This document shows, one piece after another, positions 1 to 7,577 of a stretch of DNA of 64,000 bases. The notes beneath the pieces were generated by a model. That model saw only the letters and a list, made by a program, of their open reading frames with translations. It did not search any database and had not been told where the DNA came from. The DNA comes from Kribbella pratensis (GTDB lineage Bacteria > Actinomycetota > Actinomycetes > Propionibacteriales > Kribbellaceae), in contig NZ_SODU01000004.1 of NCBI RefSeq assembly GCF_004366075.1, positions 186,001-250,000 of the forward strand, in the 5' to 3' direction. Position numbers and translations under genes: made by a program. Numbering within the stretch: the stretch's first letter is position 1; each line of letters opens with the position of its first letter.

Positions 1-801
1 TGCATTGGGCTCGATCCGGGGTACGACGGCATTGGCGCGATCGAGCAAGTTCTTGGACAGCTTGCGGGTCCGCAACCACGCGGTCAACGTGATCTGCTCG
101 CACGACTCCATCGTCTGCAGGTCCTTGACGAATCGATCCATGACGGCACCTGCGGTCGCCTGCTGCCGCGGGTCGGAGGCGATCGGGCCGAGCATGCCGT
201 AGCCCTCCTTGACCGAGTCCACGTCCCCCAGTCCCACAGCTGTCCCGAGGTGCGACCTCACCGTTTCCAGCCTGCCGCAGATCTCCACGTCGCTGTCACC
301 GCGGTCCATGTCCTTCCCGGCGACAAGGCGGTCACCGAACCAGACCTCGTCCTGCGCCTGCACGACCTTCGCGCAGTCGCCGGCCCGCCGCGCTGCGGTC
401 ACATCGTCGGCGACATCGGCAGCACCGCGCTTGAGCACGACGCCCGACGCCACGACCGCGAGCGTGACCACAGCGGCGACGATCCGCTTCGGGATACTGG
501 CCGTCCGCTCCGGTGGCCGGGTCGCCAGGAACAGTCCGTGCAGCACCTGCAGCAGTCCCCACCCCAGCAGGCCGAACTGGTACGCCGTGTCCTTGCGCTG
601 GTACATGAGGACGAGGAGTACCGCCGTACCGGCGAGGCCGAGAAGACCGAAGAACCAGCGGCGGATCAGGAAGTAGCCGAGGCCGAGCAACGAGGCGTTG
701 CCCAGGGCAACGGCCAGTGGATCGTGCGGCCGCAGCCGCTTCGGCGGAGGTCCCGGGTACGGCGTGCCTTGCGGAGGCGGGGGCTGCTGCTGGTAGGTCA
801 C
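1..801 (-). CDS. membrane protein of unknown function (3' end outside window)
   Basis: The frame is open from a GTG at 801 to base 1 without a stop, so the C-terminus lies outside the window. The first ~25 residues are rich in Gln and Pro (TYQQQPPPPQGTPYPG). Three hydrophobic stretches follow (LGNASLLGLGYFL, FFGLLGLAGTAVLLVLM, IVAAVVTLAVVASGVVL), with a short polar loop between. The remaining ~150 residues are soluble and contain three spaced cysteines (GDCAKV, EICGRL, ESCEQI), as in an extracytoplasmic domain. I do not recognise a family. It lies 54 nt downstream of the aldehyde dehydrogenase on the same strand and could be co-transcribed. The start is uncertain; an in-frame GTG a few codons upstream is possible. 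Confidence 0.72.
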   Translation of the reverse strand, partial: MTYQQQPPPPQGTPYPGPPPKRLRPHDPLAVALGNASLLGLGYFLIRRWFFGLLGLAGTAVLLVLMYQRKDTAYQFGLLGWGLLQVLHGLFLATRPPERTASIPKRIVAAVVTLAVVASGVVLKRGAADVADDVTAARRAGDCAKVVQAQDEVWFGDRLVAGKDMDRGDSDVEICGRLETVRSHLGTAVGLGDVDSVKEGYGMLGPIASDPRQQATAGAVMDRFVKDLQTMESCEQITLTAWLRTRKLSKNLLDRANAVVPRIEPNA

Positions 802-855
802 CTCCACCACTGTGGCGTCGTACACCACCACCCGGAGCGCGCTGGCCGGTTCCTG

Positions 856-2217
856 TCACCCGAGCCGGATGGACTTCTTGTTCATGAATTCCTCGATGCC
901 GGCCGGGCCGAGTTCGCGGCCGAGGCCGGAGCGTTTGATGCCACCGAACGGGAGGTCGGCCTGGGAACCGCCGGCGCGATTCAGGTACACCATGCCGGCG
1001 TCGATGCGGTCGGCGACGCGGCGGTTGCGGTCGGGGTCGGTGCCCCACACCGACGCGCCGAGGCCGAACGGGGTGTCGTTGGCGAGCCGGACCGCGTCGT
1101 CCTCATCCGCAGCTTCGAAGACGATCACGACCGGCCCGAAGATCTCTTCGTAGTACGCGTCCATCTCCGGCGTGACGTCGGTGAGGACGGTCGCCTCGAG
1201 GTACGCGCCGGGCGTGATGCGGCGACCGCCGGTCCGCAGGGTCGCACCTTGTTCGACCGCTTTCGCCACCTGGGCGGCGACCTCGTCCGCGGCGGCGGCC
1301 GAGGCGAGCGGCGGGAGCTTCGTCGCGGGGTCGGCCGGGTCGCCGGGGACGTAGTACTCCGCGACGCGTTTGGTCAGCCGGTCGACGTACTCGTCGTACA
1401 GGCCGGCCAGGACGATCATCCGCTTCGGGGCGTTGCAGGACTGGCCGCAGTTCCGCATCCGCGCGGTCGCGGTGGCGTTGACGGTCTCGTCCAGGTCGTC
1501 GGTGTCGAGGATGATCAGCGGGTCGGAGCCGCCGAGTTCGAGCACGGTCTTCTTCAGGTTCTTCCCGGCCTCGGCGGCGACAGCGATCCCGGCCTGCTCG
1601 CTGCCGGTCAGCGAGACGCCGGCGATCCGCGGGTCGGCGAGGATCGCGGGGATCTGCCGGCTCGACGCGTACGTGTTCACGTAGACGTCGTCCGGTACGC
1701 CGGCCGCGTGCAGGATCTCCTCGATCGCACGCGCCGACCGTGGGCAGATCGAGGCGTGCTTGAGCAGGATCGTGTTCCCGAGGACCAGGTTCGGCGCGAC
1801 GAACCGGGCGACCTGGTAGCACGGGAAATTCCACGGCATGATCCCGAGCAACGCCCCGATCGGCCCTTTGGTGATGACGGCCTTCCCGTCCTTGAGGTCG
1901 ATCGGCTCGTCCGCGAGCAACGCCGGCCCGTGCTCCGCGTAGTACCGGAAGATGTCGACCACGATCCCGACCTCGCCGCGGCCCTCGTTGACGCGCTTAC
2001 CCATCTCGAGCGTCATGATCGCGGCCAGCTCGTCGGCCCGCTCCGCGAAGAGGTCCGCCGCCCGCGCCGCGATCGCGGCCCGCTCCCCCACGGTCCGCCG
2101 TCGCCAGTCCGGGTACGCCGCATGCACCCGCCCGATCGCCGCGCGCACCTCCTCCTCCGTCGAGTTCGCCACTTCCTCCACCAACACCCCACGCGCCGGA
2201 TCGGTGACTGAGTACAT
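856..2217 (-). CDS. NAD(P)-dependent succinate-semialdehyde-type aldehyde dehydrogenase
   Basis: A 453-aa protein of the aldehyde dehydrogenase superfamily. It oxidises an aldehyde to the acid with NAD(P); the closest look is to actinobacterial succinate-semialdehyde dehydrogenases (GABA or 4-hydroxybutyrate catabolism). Visible motifs are the substrate/cofactor segment GIMPWNFPCYQVAR, the catalytic Glu in VLELGGSDP, the catalytic Cys in NCGQSCNAPKR, and the C-terminal EIFGPVVIVF and PFGGIKRSGLGREL blocks. The length is typical. The ATG at 2217 is preceded by GGAGG at 7-nt spacing, so longer upstream frames are rejected. A CTGTATACAG palindrome lies ~40 bp upstream over the probable -10. The exact substrate cannot be read from sequence. 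Confidence 0.9.
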   Translation of the reverse strand: MYSVTDPARGVLVEEVANSTEEEVRAAIGRVHAAYPDWRRRTVGERAAIAARAADLFAERADELAAIMTLEMGKRVNEGRGEVGIVVDIFRYYAEHGPALLADEPIDLKDGKAVITKGPIGALLGIMPWNFPCYQVARFVAPNLVLGNTILLKHASICPRSARAIEEILHAAGVPDDVYVNTYASSRQIPAILADPRIAGVSLTGSEQAGIAVAAEAGKNLKKTVLELGGSDPLIILDTDDLDETVNATATARMRNCGQSCNAPKRMIVLAGLYDEYVDRLTKRVAEYYVPGDPADPATKLPPLASAAAADEVAAQVAKAVEQGATLRTGGRRITPGAYLEATVLTDVTPEMDAYYEEIFGPVVIVFEAADEDDAVRLANDTPFGLGASVWGTDPDRNRRVADRIDAGMVYLNRAGGSQADLPFGGIKRSGLGRELGPAGIEEFMNKKSIRLG

Positions 2218-2248
2218 CGGCAACCTCCATCCAAATCCAAGAACCGCC

Positions 2249-2264
2249 ACCATACTGTATACAG
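2249..2264 (-). promoter_or_regulatory. -10 box with overlapping GntR-like palindrome for the aldehyde dehydrogenase
   Basis: On the minus strand TATGGT (2254-2249) resembles a -10 hexamer ~32 bp before the ATG at 2217. It abuts the perfect palindrome CTGTATACAG (2255-2264). TGTATACA cores are common in GntR-family operators, so this is a candidate repressor site. No regulator gene lies next to it. Confidence 0.45.
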
Positions 2265-2292
2265 CATCCCCCCAATCTACCGCCGGTCCAAC

Positions 2293-2347
2293 TTTGGGCA
2301 CCCACCAACCGTTTCGAGCGCCGCGGAATGGTTGGCAGGGGCCCAAA
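2293..2347. repeat. 18-bp inverted repeat in the divergent intergenic region
   Basis: The arms 2293-2310 (TTTGGGCACCCACCAACC) and 2330-2347 (GGTTGGCAGGGGCCCAAA) pair at 15 of 18 positions around a 19-nt centre. It lies between the divergent aldehyde dehydrogenase and protease genes and could be an operator or a structured leader of the protease. Confidence 0.5.
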
Positions 2348-2448
2348 GACGGCTTGGGCAGCGCGCCGTGTGCGGTTGTGACATTTGCGTCTTGGGGGCA
2401 TGCTCATGGCTTGCCCCGTTGTCCGCCTCTTTGATCGGATGCCCGCCC

Positions 2449-4539
2449 GTGTCTGAGCAACGGAAGTTTCGTCGTGTTGTGCGGCTGGTCGCAGTGCTGG
2501 CCGTTGTCTCGGTGCCGTCGATGGCGCTTGCCGCACCGAGCGCTCCCCCGGACCCTGTGAACGCCTGGCAGTACCCGCACTGGCCGCAGAAGCAGCCCTG
2601 GCAGGAGTCGGGGCCGGACACGCGGGTCGCGAAGACCCTGTCGAGCGGGCTGCCGGGCCCGATCGACCCGCAGAACTGGGAGAACCCCGACCACATGACG
2701 TGGGACGACTACGTCAAACCGCCCGGCACCAACTGGGCCGATCCCGCCGTGAAGGGTTCCGAGCGGACCTTCAAGGGCGCGCTCGTGCTGCTCGACTACC
2801 CGAACCAGGACTTCGTCATCACCAAGCCCAAGGGCTCGACGGCGTTCGGCAACCCGAGTGCCGCGGCGAACGGCGTACCGCGGGATCAGACCGCGCAGTT
2901 CTACAAGAACTTCCTGAACACCCCAGAGCCGCTGAACCATGGTCACACGTTGCACGAGTACTGGATGGAGGACTCCGGCGGCCGGTACGGCGTCGACCTC
3001 ACCGCGTTCGGCCCGTACCGGATGCCGGGCAAGTCGCACGAGTACGCGATGGAGTTCCAGAGCGACGAGGACTGCCCGGCCGGTGACAACTGCTCGCGCA
3101 ACATCCGCACCGACGGCCAGGCGGCCTGGGTCGCCGACCAGGGTCCCGACGTACCGGCCGGGTACGACTTCGTGTTCTTCCTCAGCGCCGGCCAGGACGA
3201 GTCGTCGACCTGGCAGGAGTTCGGGATGATGAAGTTCCCGACCAAGGAGGACGTCACCGAGGAGTTCGGTCCGCCGGATCCCGCACAGCGCAACTGGTCG
3301 GAGACCCGGTACGTCGACTGGACGTCGTGGGCGGCCGGCTCGTCGATCTGGCCGAACGCCGGCGGCGGCTCGTCCACCCAGGCGGAGAGCTCCGGGATGG
3401 CGGTGTTCGCGCACGAGTTCAGCCACATCCTCGGCATCGGCGACAACTACAACAACCCGTACGGCGTCCCGCCGAGGCGCGCGTACACCGGTATCTGGGA
3501 GATGCTCAGCCGGGGCAGCTTCAACGGCCCGGGCGGCCCGCACAGCCGCTGGATGATCCCGGCGACCGGCGGTGCGTCGATGGGCGCGCAACACATGCTG
3601 CGCAACAAGATCAAGCTGAAGATGGTCGACGAGCAGAACGTGCTCAGACTCTCCCGCGAGGCACTCGCGACCTCGGGTGTGGTGATCGCGAACGTCAAGG
3701 CACGCAGCGTGAACCCAGATGCCAAGGACCTGTCCGGGATCAACATCGAGCTCGGCGGCGCGGGCGATCTGGACGCGCCGTGCGATGCGACGAAGGATCC
3801 GCTCTGCGACGGCCGCGGGTACCAGAACTACACGGTCGAGGTCGTGGACCGGATGGGCACCGACTCGTTCACCCCCGATGCCGGCGTACTGCTCGCGAAG
3901 ACCAAGAACCAGGACCGCGCGCCGTTCGAGTGGGTCGTCGACGCGAACCCGCAGGACATCAACCTGACCGACTACGTGCTGCCCGACGGCACGAAGGTCC
4001 CGATCACGATCGGCGACTACCGGCAGTTGTCCGACGCGCTGTTCCACGCCGGCACGAACTCCGGCAGCGAGTACGAGTACACCGACACCGCGAACCGCCT
4101 GCACTTCTACATCACGAACGTGCACCGCAACGCGAAGGGTGAGCTGTCGTACACGGTCGCGATCCGCTCCCTCGACGGCGCCGGCGCCCAGAAGCGCGGC
4201 GTACGGCTGCTGCCGACCGTCGCGAAGCCGGACCGCAACGGTGTCCAGACCTGCAACTTCAGCCTCACCAACACGGGCAAGGCCGGTACGTCGTCCACGC
4301 AGCCCGAGGACGTCACGCAGTACATCAAGGGTGACGTCTACCGCCTGTCCGCCAAGTCCGACGGCTGGCCGATCGCCCTGCCCAACGCACTCGCCACCGC
4401 GAACGCGGGCCAGCAGGTCACGGTCCCCGTCTACACCAAGGGCGGCACCGGCCCGCTCGCCAAGATCACCCTCACCGCAACCTCCGAAAGCGACCCGACC
4501 AAGTCATCAACCGCCACCTGCATCGCCGTCAAGCGCTGA
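2449..4539 (+). CDS. secreted M6-family (immune inhibitor A-like) metalloprotease
   Basis: A 696-aa exported zinc metalloprotease. From the GTG at 2449 it has a basic n-region (EQRKFRRVVR), a hydrophobic core and an Ala-x-Ala-like cleavage site (SMALAAP), i.e. a Sec signal peptide. The zinc site is HEFSHILGIGD, near residue 322, matching the HExxHxxGxxD metzincin-like motif of M6 peptidases. The C-terminal ~150 residues (from about VAIRSLDGAGAQ) look like a beta-rich accessory domain. The start is uncertain because the frame stays open upstream to 2332, but only the GTG at 2449 gives a normal signal peptide. It is monocistronic and convergent with the next gene. Likely role: extracellular protein degradation. 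Confidence 0.88.
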   Translation: MSEQRKFRRVVRLVAVLAVVSVPSMALAAPSAPPDPVNAWQYPHWPQKQPWQESGPDTRVAKTLSSGLPGPIDPQNWENPDHMTWDDYVKPPGTNWADPAVKGSERTFKGALVLLDYPNQDFVITKPKGSTAFGNPSAAANGVPRDQTAQFYKNFLNTPEPLNHGHTLHEYWMEDSGGRYGVDLTAFGPYRMPGKSHEYAMEFQSDEDCPAGDNCSRNIRTDGQAAWVADQGPDVPAGYDFVFFLSAGQDESSTWQEFGMMKFPTKEDVTEEFGPPDPAQRNWSETRYVDWTSWAAGSSIWPNAGGGSSTQAESSGMAVFAHEFSHILGIGDNYNNPYGVPPRRAYTGIWEMLSRGSFNGPGGPHSRWMIPATGGASMGAQHMLRNKIKLKMVDEQNVLRLSREALATSGVVIANVKARSVNPDAKDLSGINIELGGAGDLDAPCDATKDPLCDGRGYQNYTVEVVDRMGTDSFTPDAGVLLAKTKNQDRAPFEWVVDANPQDINLTDYVLPDGTKVPITIGDYRQLSDALFHAGTNSGSEYEYTDTANRLHFYITNVHRNAKGELSYTVAIRSLDGAGAQKRGVRLLPTVAKPDRNGVQTCNFSLTNTGKAGTSSTQPEDVTQYIKGDVYRLSAKSDGWPIALPNALATANAGQQVTVPVYTKGGTGPLAKITLTATSESDPTKSSTATCIAVKR

Positions 4540-4593
4540 GCCGCCAATCGCTCAGCCGTTAAGCGCTCAGCCGTTAAGCGCTCAGCCGTTAAG
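4534..4593. repeat. 15-bp tandem repeat between convergent genes
   Basis: The unit CGCTCAGCCGTTAAG is present three times without change (4549-4563, 4564-4578, 4579-4593), preceded by one diverged copy (4534-4548). The array spans the protease stop codon (4537-4539) and the last codons of the convergent gene. Each junction contains the self-complementary AGCGCT, so transcripts could pair between copies. It may be slippage-prone junk or part of a transcription end. Confidence 0.85.
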
Positions 4594-5205
4594 CGCTGAC
4601 AGCAGCGCGCCGGGCGTCCAGCCGAGTTGGACGCCCGGCGCCGCGTGCAGGTACTCGACCACCTGCGCCAACTCCCAGCCGTGCGCCTCGGTCAGGCCGG
4701 TGGCGATCCAGCGAAGGTACGACGCTGTTGGCGCGGCCGGATCGATGTCGGCGACCGTCCCGTGGGTGACGGTGAACATCGGCAGGCCGTCAAGCTCCCC
4801 CAGTCGCACGACGGTCTCGTAGCGGCCGGAGCCGAGGGAGTGGATCTCGGCTACCTCCGGGAGGAGGGCTTCGAGCTCCAGCGCGTAAGCACCGCCCGGA
4901 GCGCGCCACATCTCCTGAGCCGCCACGTCCGCCAGCTGCTCCAGGCTGAGGAGGTAGGCACGGCCTGCGAGCTCGGTGGGTGCGGCCGCGTTGTAGAACG
5001 CCGAGCCACCGCCCCACACCTTCGACGCACCCGCGAACACCAGTCCGCCTGACACCGTGACTGCCGCGGTCCGCTGGGGCGGCGTCTGATCGCGGCAGCC
5101 CGGGTAGATCCGAGCGCCGCCACGCGGGCGGCCGCCGTACAGATAGCAACTGAAGCGTTCGAGGGCGAGATTGGACCCGTAGGCGACGTACCACACACGC
5201 TCCAC
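4582..5205 (-). CDS. gamma-glutamylcyclotransferase-fold protein
   Basis: A 207-aa cytoplasmic protein. The N-terminal YVAYGSNL followed by a small-residue loop is the hallmark of the GGCT/AIG2-like fold, which binds gamma-glutamyl amines or peptides. A Glu in the central region (for example ELAGRAYLLSLEQL) may be the general acid, but I cannot assign it with certainty. Homologues in actinobacteria are often mislabelled histone deacetylases; nothing here supports that. The GTG at 5205 has AGAGG 5 nt upstream. The last four codons lie inside the 15-bp tandem repeat, so the C-terminus has probably been altered by repeat expansion. Confidence 0.82.
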   Translation of the reverse strand: MERVWYVAYGSNLALERFSCYLYGGRPRGGARIYPGCRDQTPPQRTAAVTVSGGLVFAGASKVWGGGSAFYNAAAPTELAGRAYLLSLEQLADVAAQEMWRAPGGAYALELEALLPEVAEIHSLGSGRYETVVRLGELDGLPMFTVTHGTVADIDPAAPTASYLRWIATGLTEAHGWELAQVVEYLHAAPGVQLGWTPGALLSALNG

Positions 5206-5399
5206 GGAACCTCTGTCAACTCCTCCGGACTACAGGAACACTGATTGCTGTCGGCAACGAAAAATTGGACGCCGCCTTGTAACACTACCCGATCATCCTC
5301 CCACGTGTGCACGGACTTGCCATCCTGTGGATAACCTGGATTGCCGAATTCCCATGAAAACAAGGGCATTCGGCTTCGAAAACTGTCGGAGGGGCTGCC

Positions 5400-5411
5400 T
5401 ACGCTGTGGGT
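5400..5411 (+). promoter_or_regulatory. -10 box for a leaderless DUF222/HNH gene
   Basis: TACGCT at 5400-5405 is followed after 6 nt by the ATG at 5412, the spacing expected when transcription starts on the initiation codon. This argues for 5412 over the in-frame GTG at 5406. No convincing -35 is seen. Confidence 0.5.
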
Positions 5412-6884
5412 ATGGAGATTCTCGGGGAGCGACCGGTGTGGTCGATGAGCGGCGACGAGATGGTGTCGACTCTCGATGCCACGTACGCCGAGATCGCCCG
5501 CCTCGAAACCCTCGCGCTGCGGCTAACCGCCGGCCTCGAGACCATCGGCTACGCCAGGGACCTGGGCGCCGGCACCACCGCCCGATTCCTGACCTTCCGC
5601 TACCGCGTGGACGCCACCAAGGCCCGCCGCGACGTCTACCTGGCCAACGCTCTACCGAAGTACCCGGCCGTTGCGGCCGCCCTCCCCGACCCTGATCCTG
5701 AAGTCGAGGGTGGTGGAGTGCTGTTGCATCCGGCGCAGGCCGAGGCGATCGTGTCCGCGCTGGACAAACTGCCCGCCACGGTGCCGGTCGAAGATCTGGC
5801 TGTCGCCGAGCGGGAAATGGTGGAACTTGGCCGCACCCACGGTCCGCTCGACCTGCGCAAGGCCGGCGTACAGGTCCGCAACCGGCTCGACACCGACGGC
5901 CCCGAGCCCGCCGAACAGGAGGCGTACGACCGCGAGACGCTGAAGATGAGGACCGCCGACAACGGTGTCGCGTTCACCGGGTTCCTGGCCAGCGAGAACG
6001 CCGAACTGTTCCGCACGCTGATCCACACCTACGCCAAGCCGCACAAAACCATCGACGGCGCCCTCGACCCCCGCAGCCGCGACAAGCGCCAGGCCGACGC
6101 CCTCACCACCGTCCTGAACGCCGCCAGCAACACCGCCAGCAGCACCGCGACCAGCGGCGGTTCTGTCCCCGGACATGGCCAGAAGCCGCAGATCCTCGTC
6201 ACGGTCGACTTCGACGACCTCAAGACAGCCGCCGCGAACTCGACCGGACGGCTGATCTATGGCGACGCCCTGTCCGCGGCCACCATCCGGCGTTTGGCCT
6301 GCGACGCCCAGATCCTCCCCGTCGTGCTCGGCTCGGACTCCCAGCCCCTCGACGTCGGCGCCACCGTCCGCCTCGCCACCGGCCCCATGCGCAAGGCCCT
6401 GATCGCCCGCGACAAGGGCTGCGTCTGCTGCGGCGCCCCGCCGATCTACTGCGACGCCCACCACGTCACCAGCTGGATCGACGGCGGAGAAACCAAACTC
6501 ACCAACCTCGTTCTGCTCTGCAAACGCTGCCACCGCGACTTGCACGCCGGCCACTGGAACATCCAAATCACCGACGGCACAGTCGACGTCACCCGCCCCA
6601 CTTGGGCCACCCCCGCCCCGATCCCCCGCGATCGATACCGCCCGCCAACAACCACATCCAGAACAAGCAGACCCGACGCGGCCGGGGCACCCGCGCGCGC
6701 CTGGCCGAGAGACACCGATCCACCCTGGATCACCCCCGAAGACGCCGCACGCCTCAACCCCTGGGGCGACGCGCACGACAGCGGCCGCCTGCTCGACCCT
6801 CGGAGTGCCCAGGGCCCGGAGCGCGAAGGCGACGCCAACACCGTCGAGGAGAGCGCAACGGACCCGTGGGGGCGAGATCCGTGA
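5412..6884 (+). CDS. DUF222 / HNH endonuclease (13E12 repeat family)
   Basis: A 490-aa protein with an N-terminal helical DUF222 region (~30-300) and a C-terminal HNH nuclease fold (~335-385): the cysteine pairs CVCCG and CKRCH and the DAHHVTSWIDGG core are the zinc-coordinating and catalytic elements. The Pro/Arg-rich tail (~410-490) looks disordered. The family occurs in many copies in actinobacterial genomes (REP13E12 in mycobacteria) and is suspected to be mobile or selfish, but the biochemical role is not settled. The neighbourhood fits: the next 690 bp is degraded DNA with a truncated hydrolase gene. Expression is probably leaderless. Confidence 0.88.
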   Translation: MEILGERPVWSMSGDEMVSTLDATYAEIARLETLALRLTAGLETIGYARDLGAGTTARFLTFRYRVDATKARRDVYLANALPKYPAVAAALPDPDPEVEGGGVLLHPAQAEAIVSALDKLPATVPVEDLAVAEREMVELGRTHGPLDLRKAGVQVRNRLDTDGPEPAEQEAYDRETLKMRTADNGVAFTGFLASENAELFRTLIHTYAKPHKTIDGALDPRSRDKRQADALTTVLNAASNTASSTATSGGSVPGHGQKPQILVTVDFDDLKTAAANSTGRLIYGDALSAATIRRLACDAQILPVVLGSDSQPLDVGATVRLATGPMRKALIARDKGCVCCGAPPIYCDAHHVTSWIDGGETKLTNLVLLCKRCHRDLHAGHWNIQITDGTVDVTRPTWATPAPIPRDRYRPPTTTSRTSRPDAAGAPARAWPRDTDPPWITPEDAARLNPWGDAHDSGRLLDPRSAQGPEREGDANTVEESATDPWGRDP

Positions 6885-7219
6885 TTCACCCGGCAACAAC
6901 GCCGCGGCGTAGGGCGACGTACCCGCACAAGCATCAGGCCATGCCTCTGCTCGTGGATCCGGCCTGCCTCAGGGAACGCGCCAGGTTCAACCGGCTGAAG
7001 GTCCACCACTCCACCGGCAACACCGCGTCATGCCGGGTCGCCGAGGCTGGGGATCGGCGGCGTCGAGCCGTACGTGCTGAGTGCGGCCGCGCACCGGCTA
7101 CCGGCTACCGGGTCGACGGGACGCTGCGACAGGCGATCAAGCCCGCCAACGGCTGGCAGAGTGTGTGAAGCCGTCCCGCCTGTCCCCCGCGTCATGGTCG
7201 GATGCGGACAGGAGGACAT
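6885..7219. other. non-coding, apparently degraded stretch
   Basis: No open frame here has coding character, a ribosome-binding site and a recognisable product. Short frames give low-complexity or Arg-rich translations. The stretch lies between the HNH gene and the truncated hydrolase, and I read it as decayed sequence. A short direct repeat (CTACCGG) is seen near 7097-7110. Confidence 0.5.
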
Positions 7220-7415
7220 GTGGACGTACTGCAGTGGATTGGCCAACCGGTCATCGAGCGCGGAGTCATCGAGCGTCGGTTCCAGCTGGTGCGGGGCGTG
7301 GATGTCGTCCCGGGCATCTTGTGGTTGCCCGCGCGGCCTGAGCGGCCCCTTCCGCTCGTCCTCATGGGGCATGGTGGCAGCGGTCACAAGAGAACTCGAG
7401 TTGTTCGTAGGATTG

Positions 7416-7439
7416 CAAGATTCTGCGTATTGAATCTTG
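7416..7439. promoter_or_regulatory. perfect 8-bp inverted repeat upstream of phospholipase C
   Basis: CAAGATTC (7416-7423) and GAATCTTG (7432-7439) form a perfect dyad with 8 nt between the arms. It lies exactly where the hydrolase remnant loses homology. It may be an operator or the footprint of the rearrangement. Confidence 0.4.
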
Positions 7440-7480
7440 TAAGGGGACAACTTTGCGCGCTATGGTCCACGGCGGCGCTC

Positions 7481-7513
7481 GTTCATGGCTCGTACGCCGG
7501 TTGTTCGGGTTGA
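7481..7513 (+). promoter_or_regulatory. candidate PHO box (three 11-nt direct repeats)
   Basis: Three consecutive 11-nt units begin GTTCATG (7481), GTACGCC (7492) and GTTCGGG (7503). Streptomyces PhoP binds 11-nt direct repeats of consensus GTTCACC, and the units match it at 5, 5 and 4 of 7 positions. The position, 65-97 bp before a phosphate-releasing phospholipase, fits phosphate-starvation control. This is inference from a weak motif. Confidence 0.35.
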
Positions 7514-7577
7514 TGTGCGCCTGATGAATCACTGGTGCTGAACACTCCAGCCGTCCCGCCCCACGAGGAGAGCTGTC

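Larger units (their letters stand above)
7220..7513 (+). pseudogene. truncated alpha/beta hydrolase (N-terminal remnant)
   Basis: AGGAGG at 7210-7215 precedes a GTG at 7220 that opens VDVLQWIGQPV. About 60 residues read like the N-terminus of a dienelactone-hydrolase-type protein: a strand, then DVVPGILWLP, then PLVLMGHGGSGHKRT, the oxyanion-hole HGG segment before the nucleophile elbow. After about position 7415 the frame loses this character and stops at 7513. The nucleophile, acid and histidine are all missing, while the family needs ~250 residues. The sequence beyond the break holds the promoter region of the phospholipase gene, so a deletion or insertion joined the two. Confidence 0.6.

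Noticed and set aside
250..2211. Plus-strand open frame of 653 codons
   Set aside because: It is antisense to the aldehyde dehydrogenase and the membrane protein, is rich in Arg/Asp/Val with no domain, and has no ribosome-binding site. It is a shadow caused by GC-rich codon use.
2404..4125. Minus-strand frame of 573 codons opposite the protease
   Set aside because: The opposite strand has a clear zinc-protease motif and signal peptide; this frame has neither domain nor ribosome-binding site.
5370..5411. SOS (LexA) box before the DUF222/HNH gene
   Set aside because: TTCGAA is present near 5375, but the second half-site of the actinobacterial TCGAAC-N4-GTTCGA box is missing.
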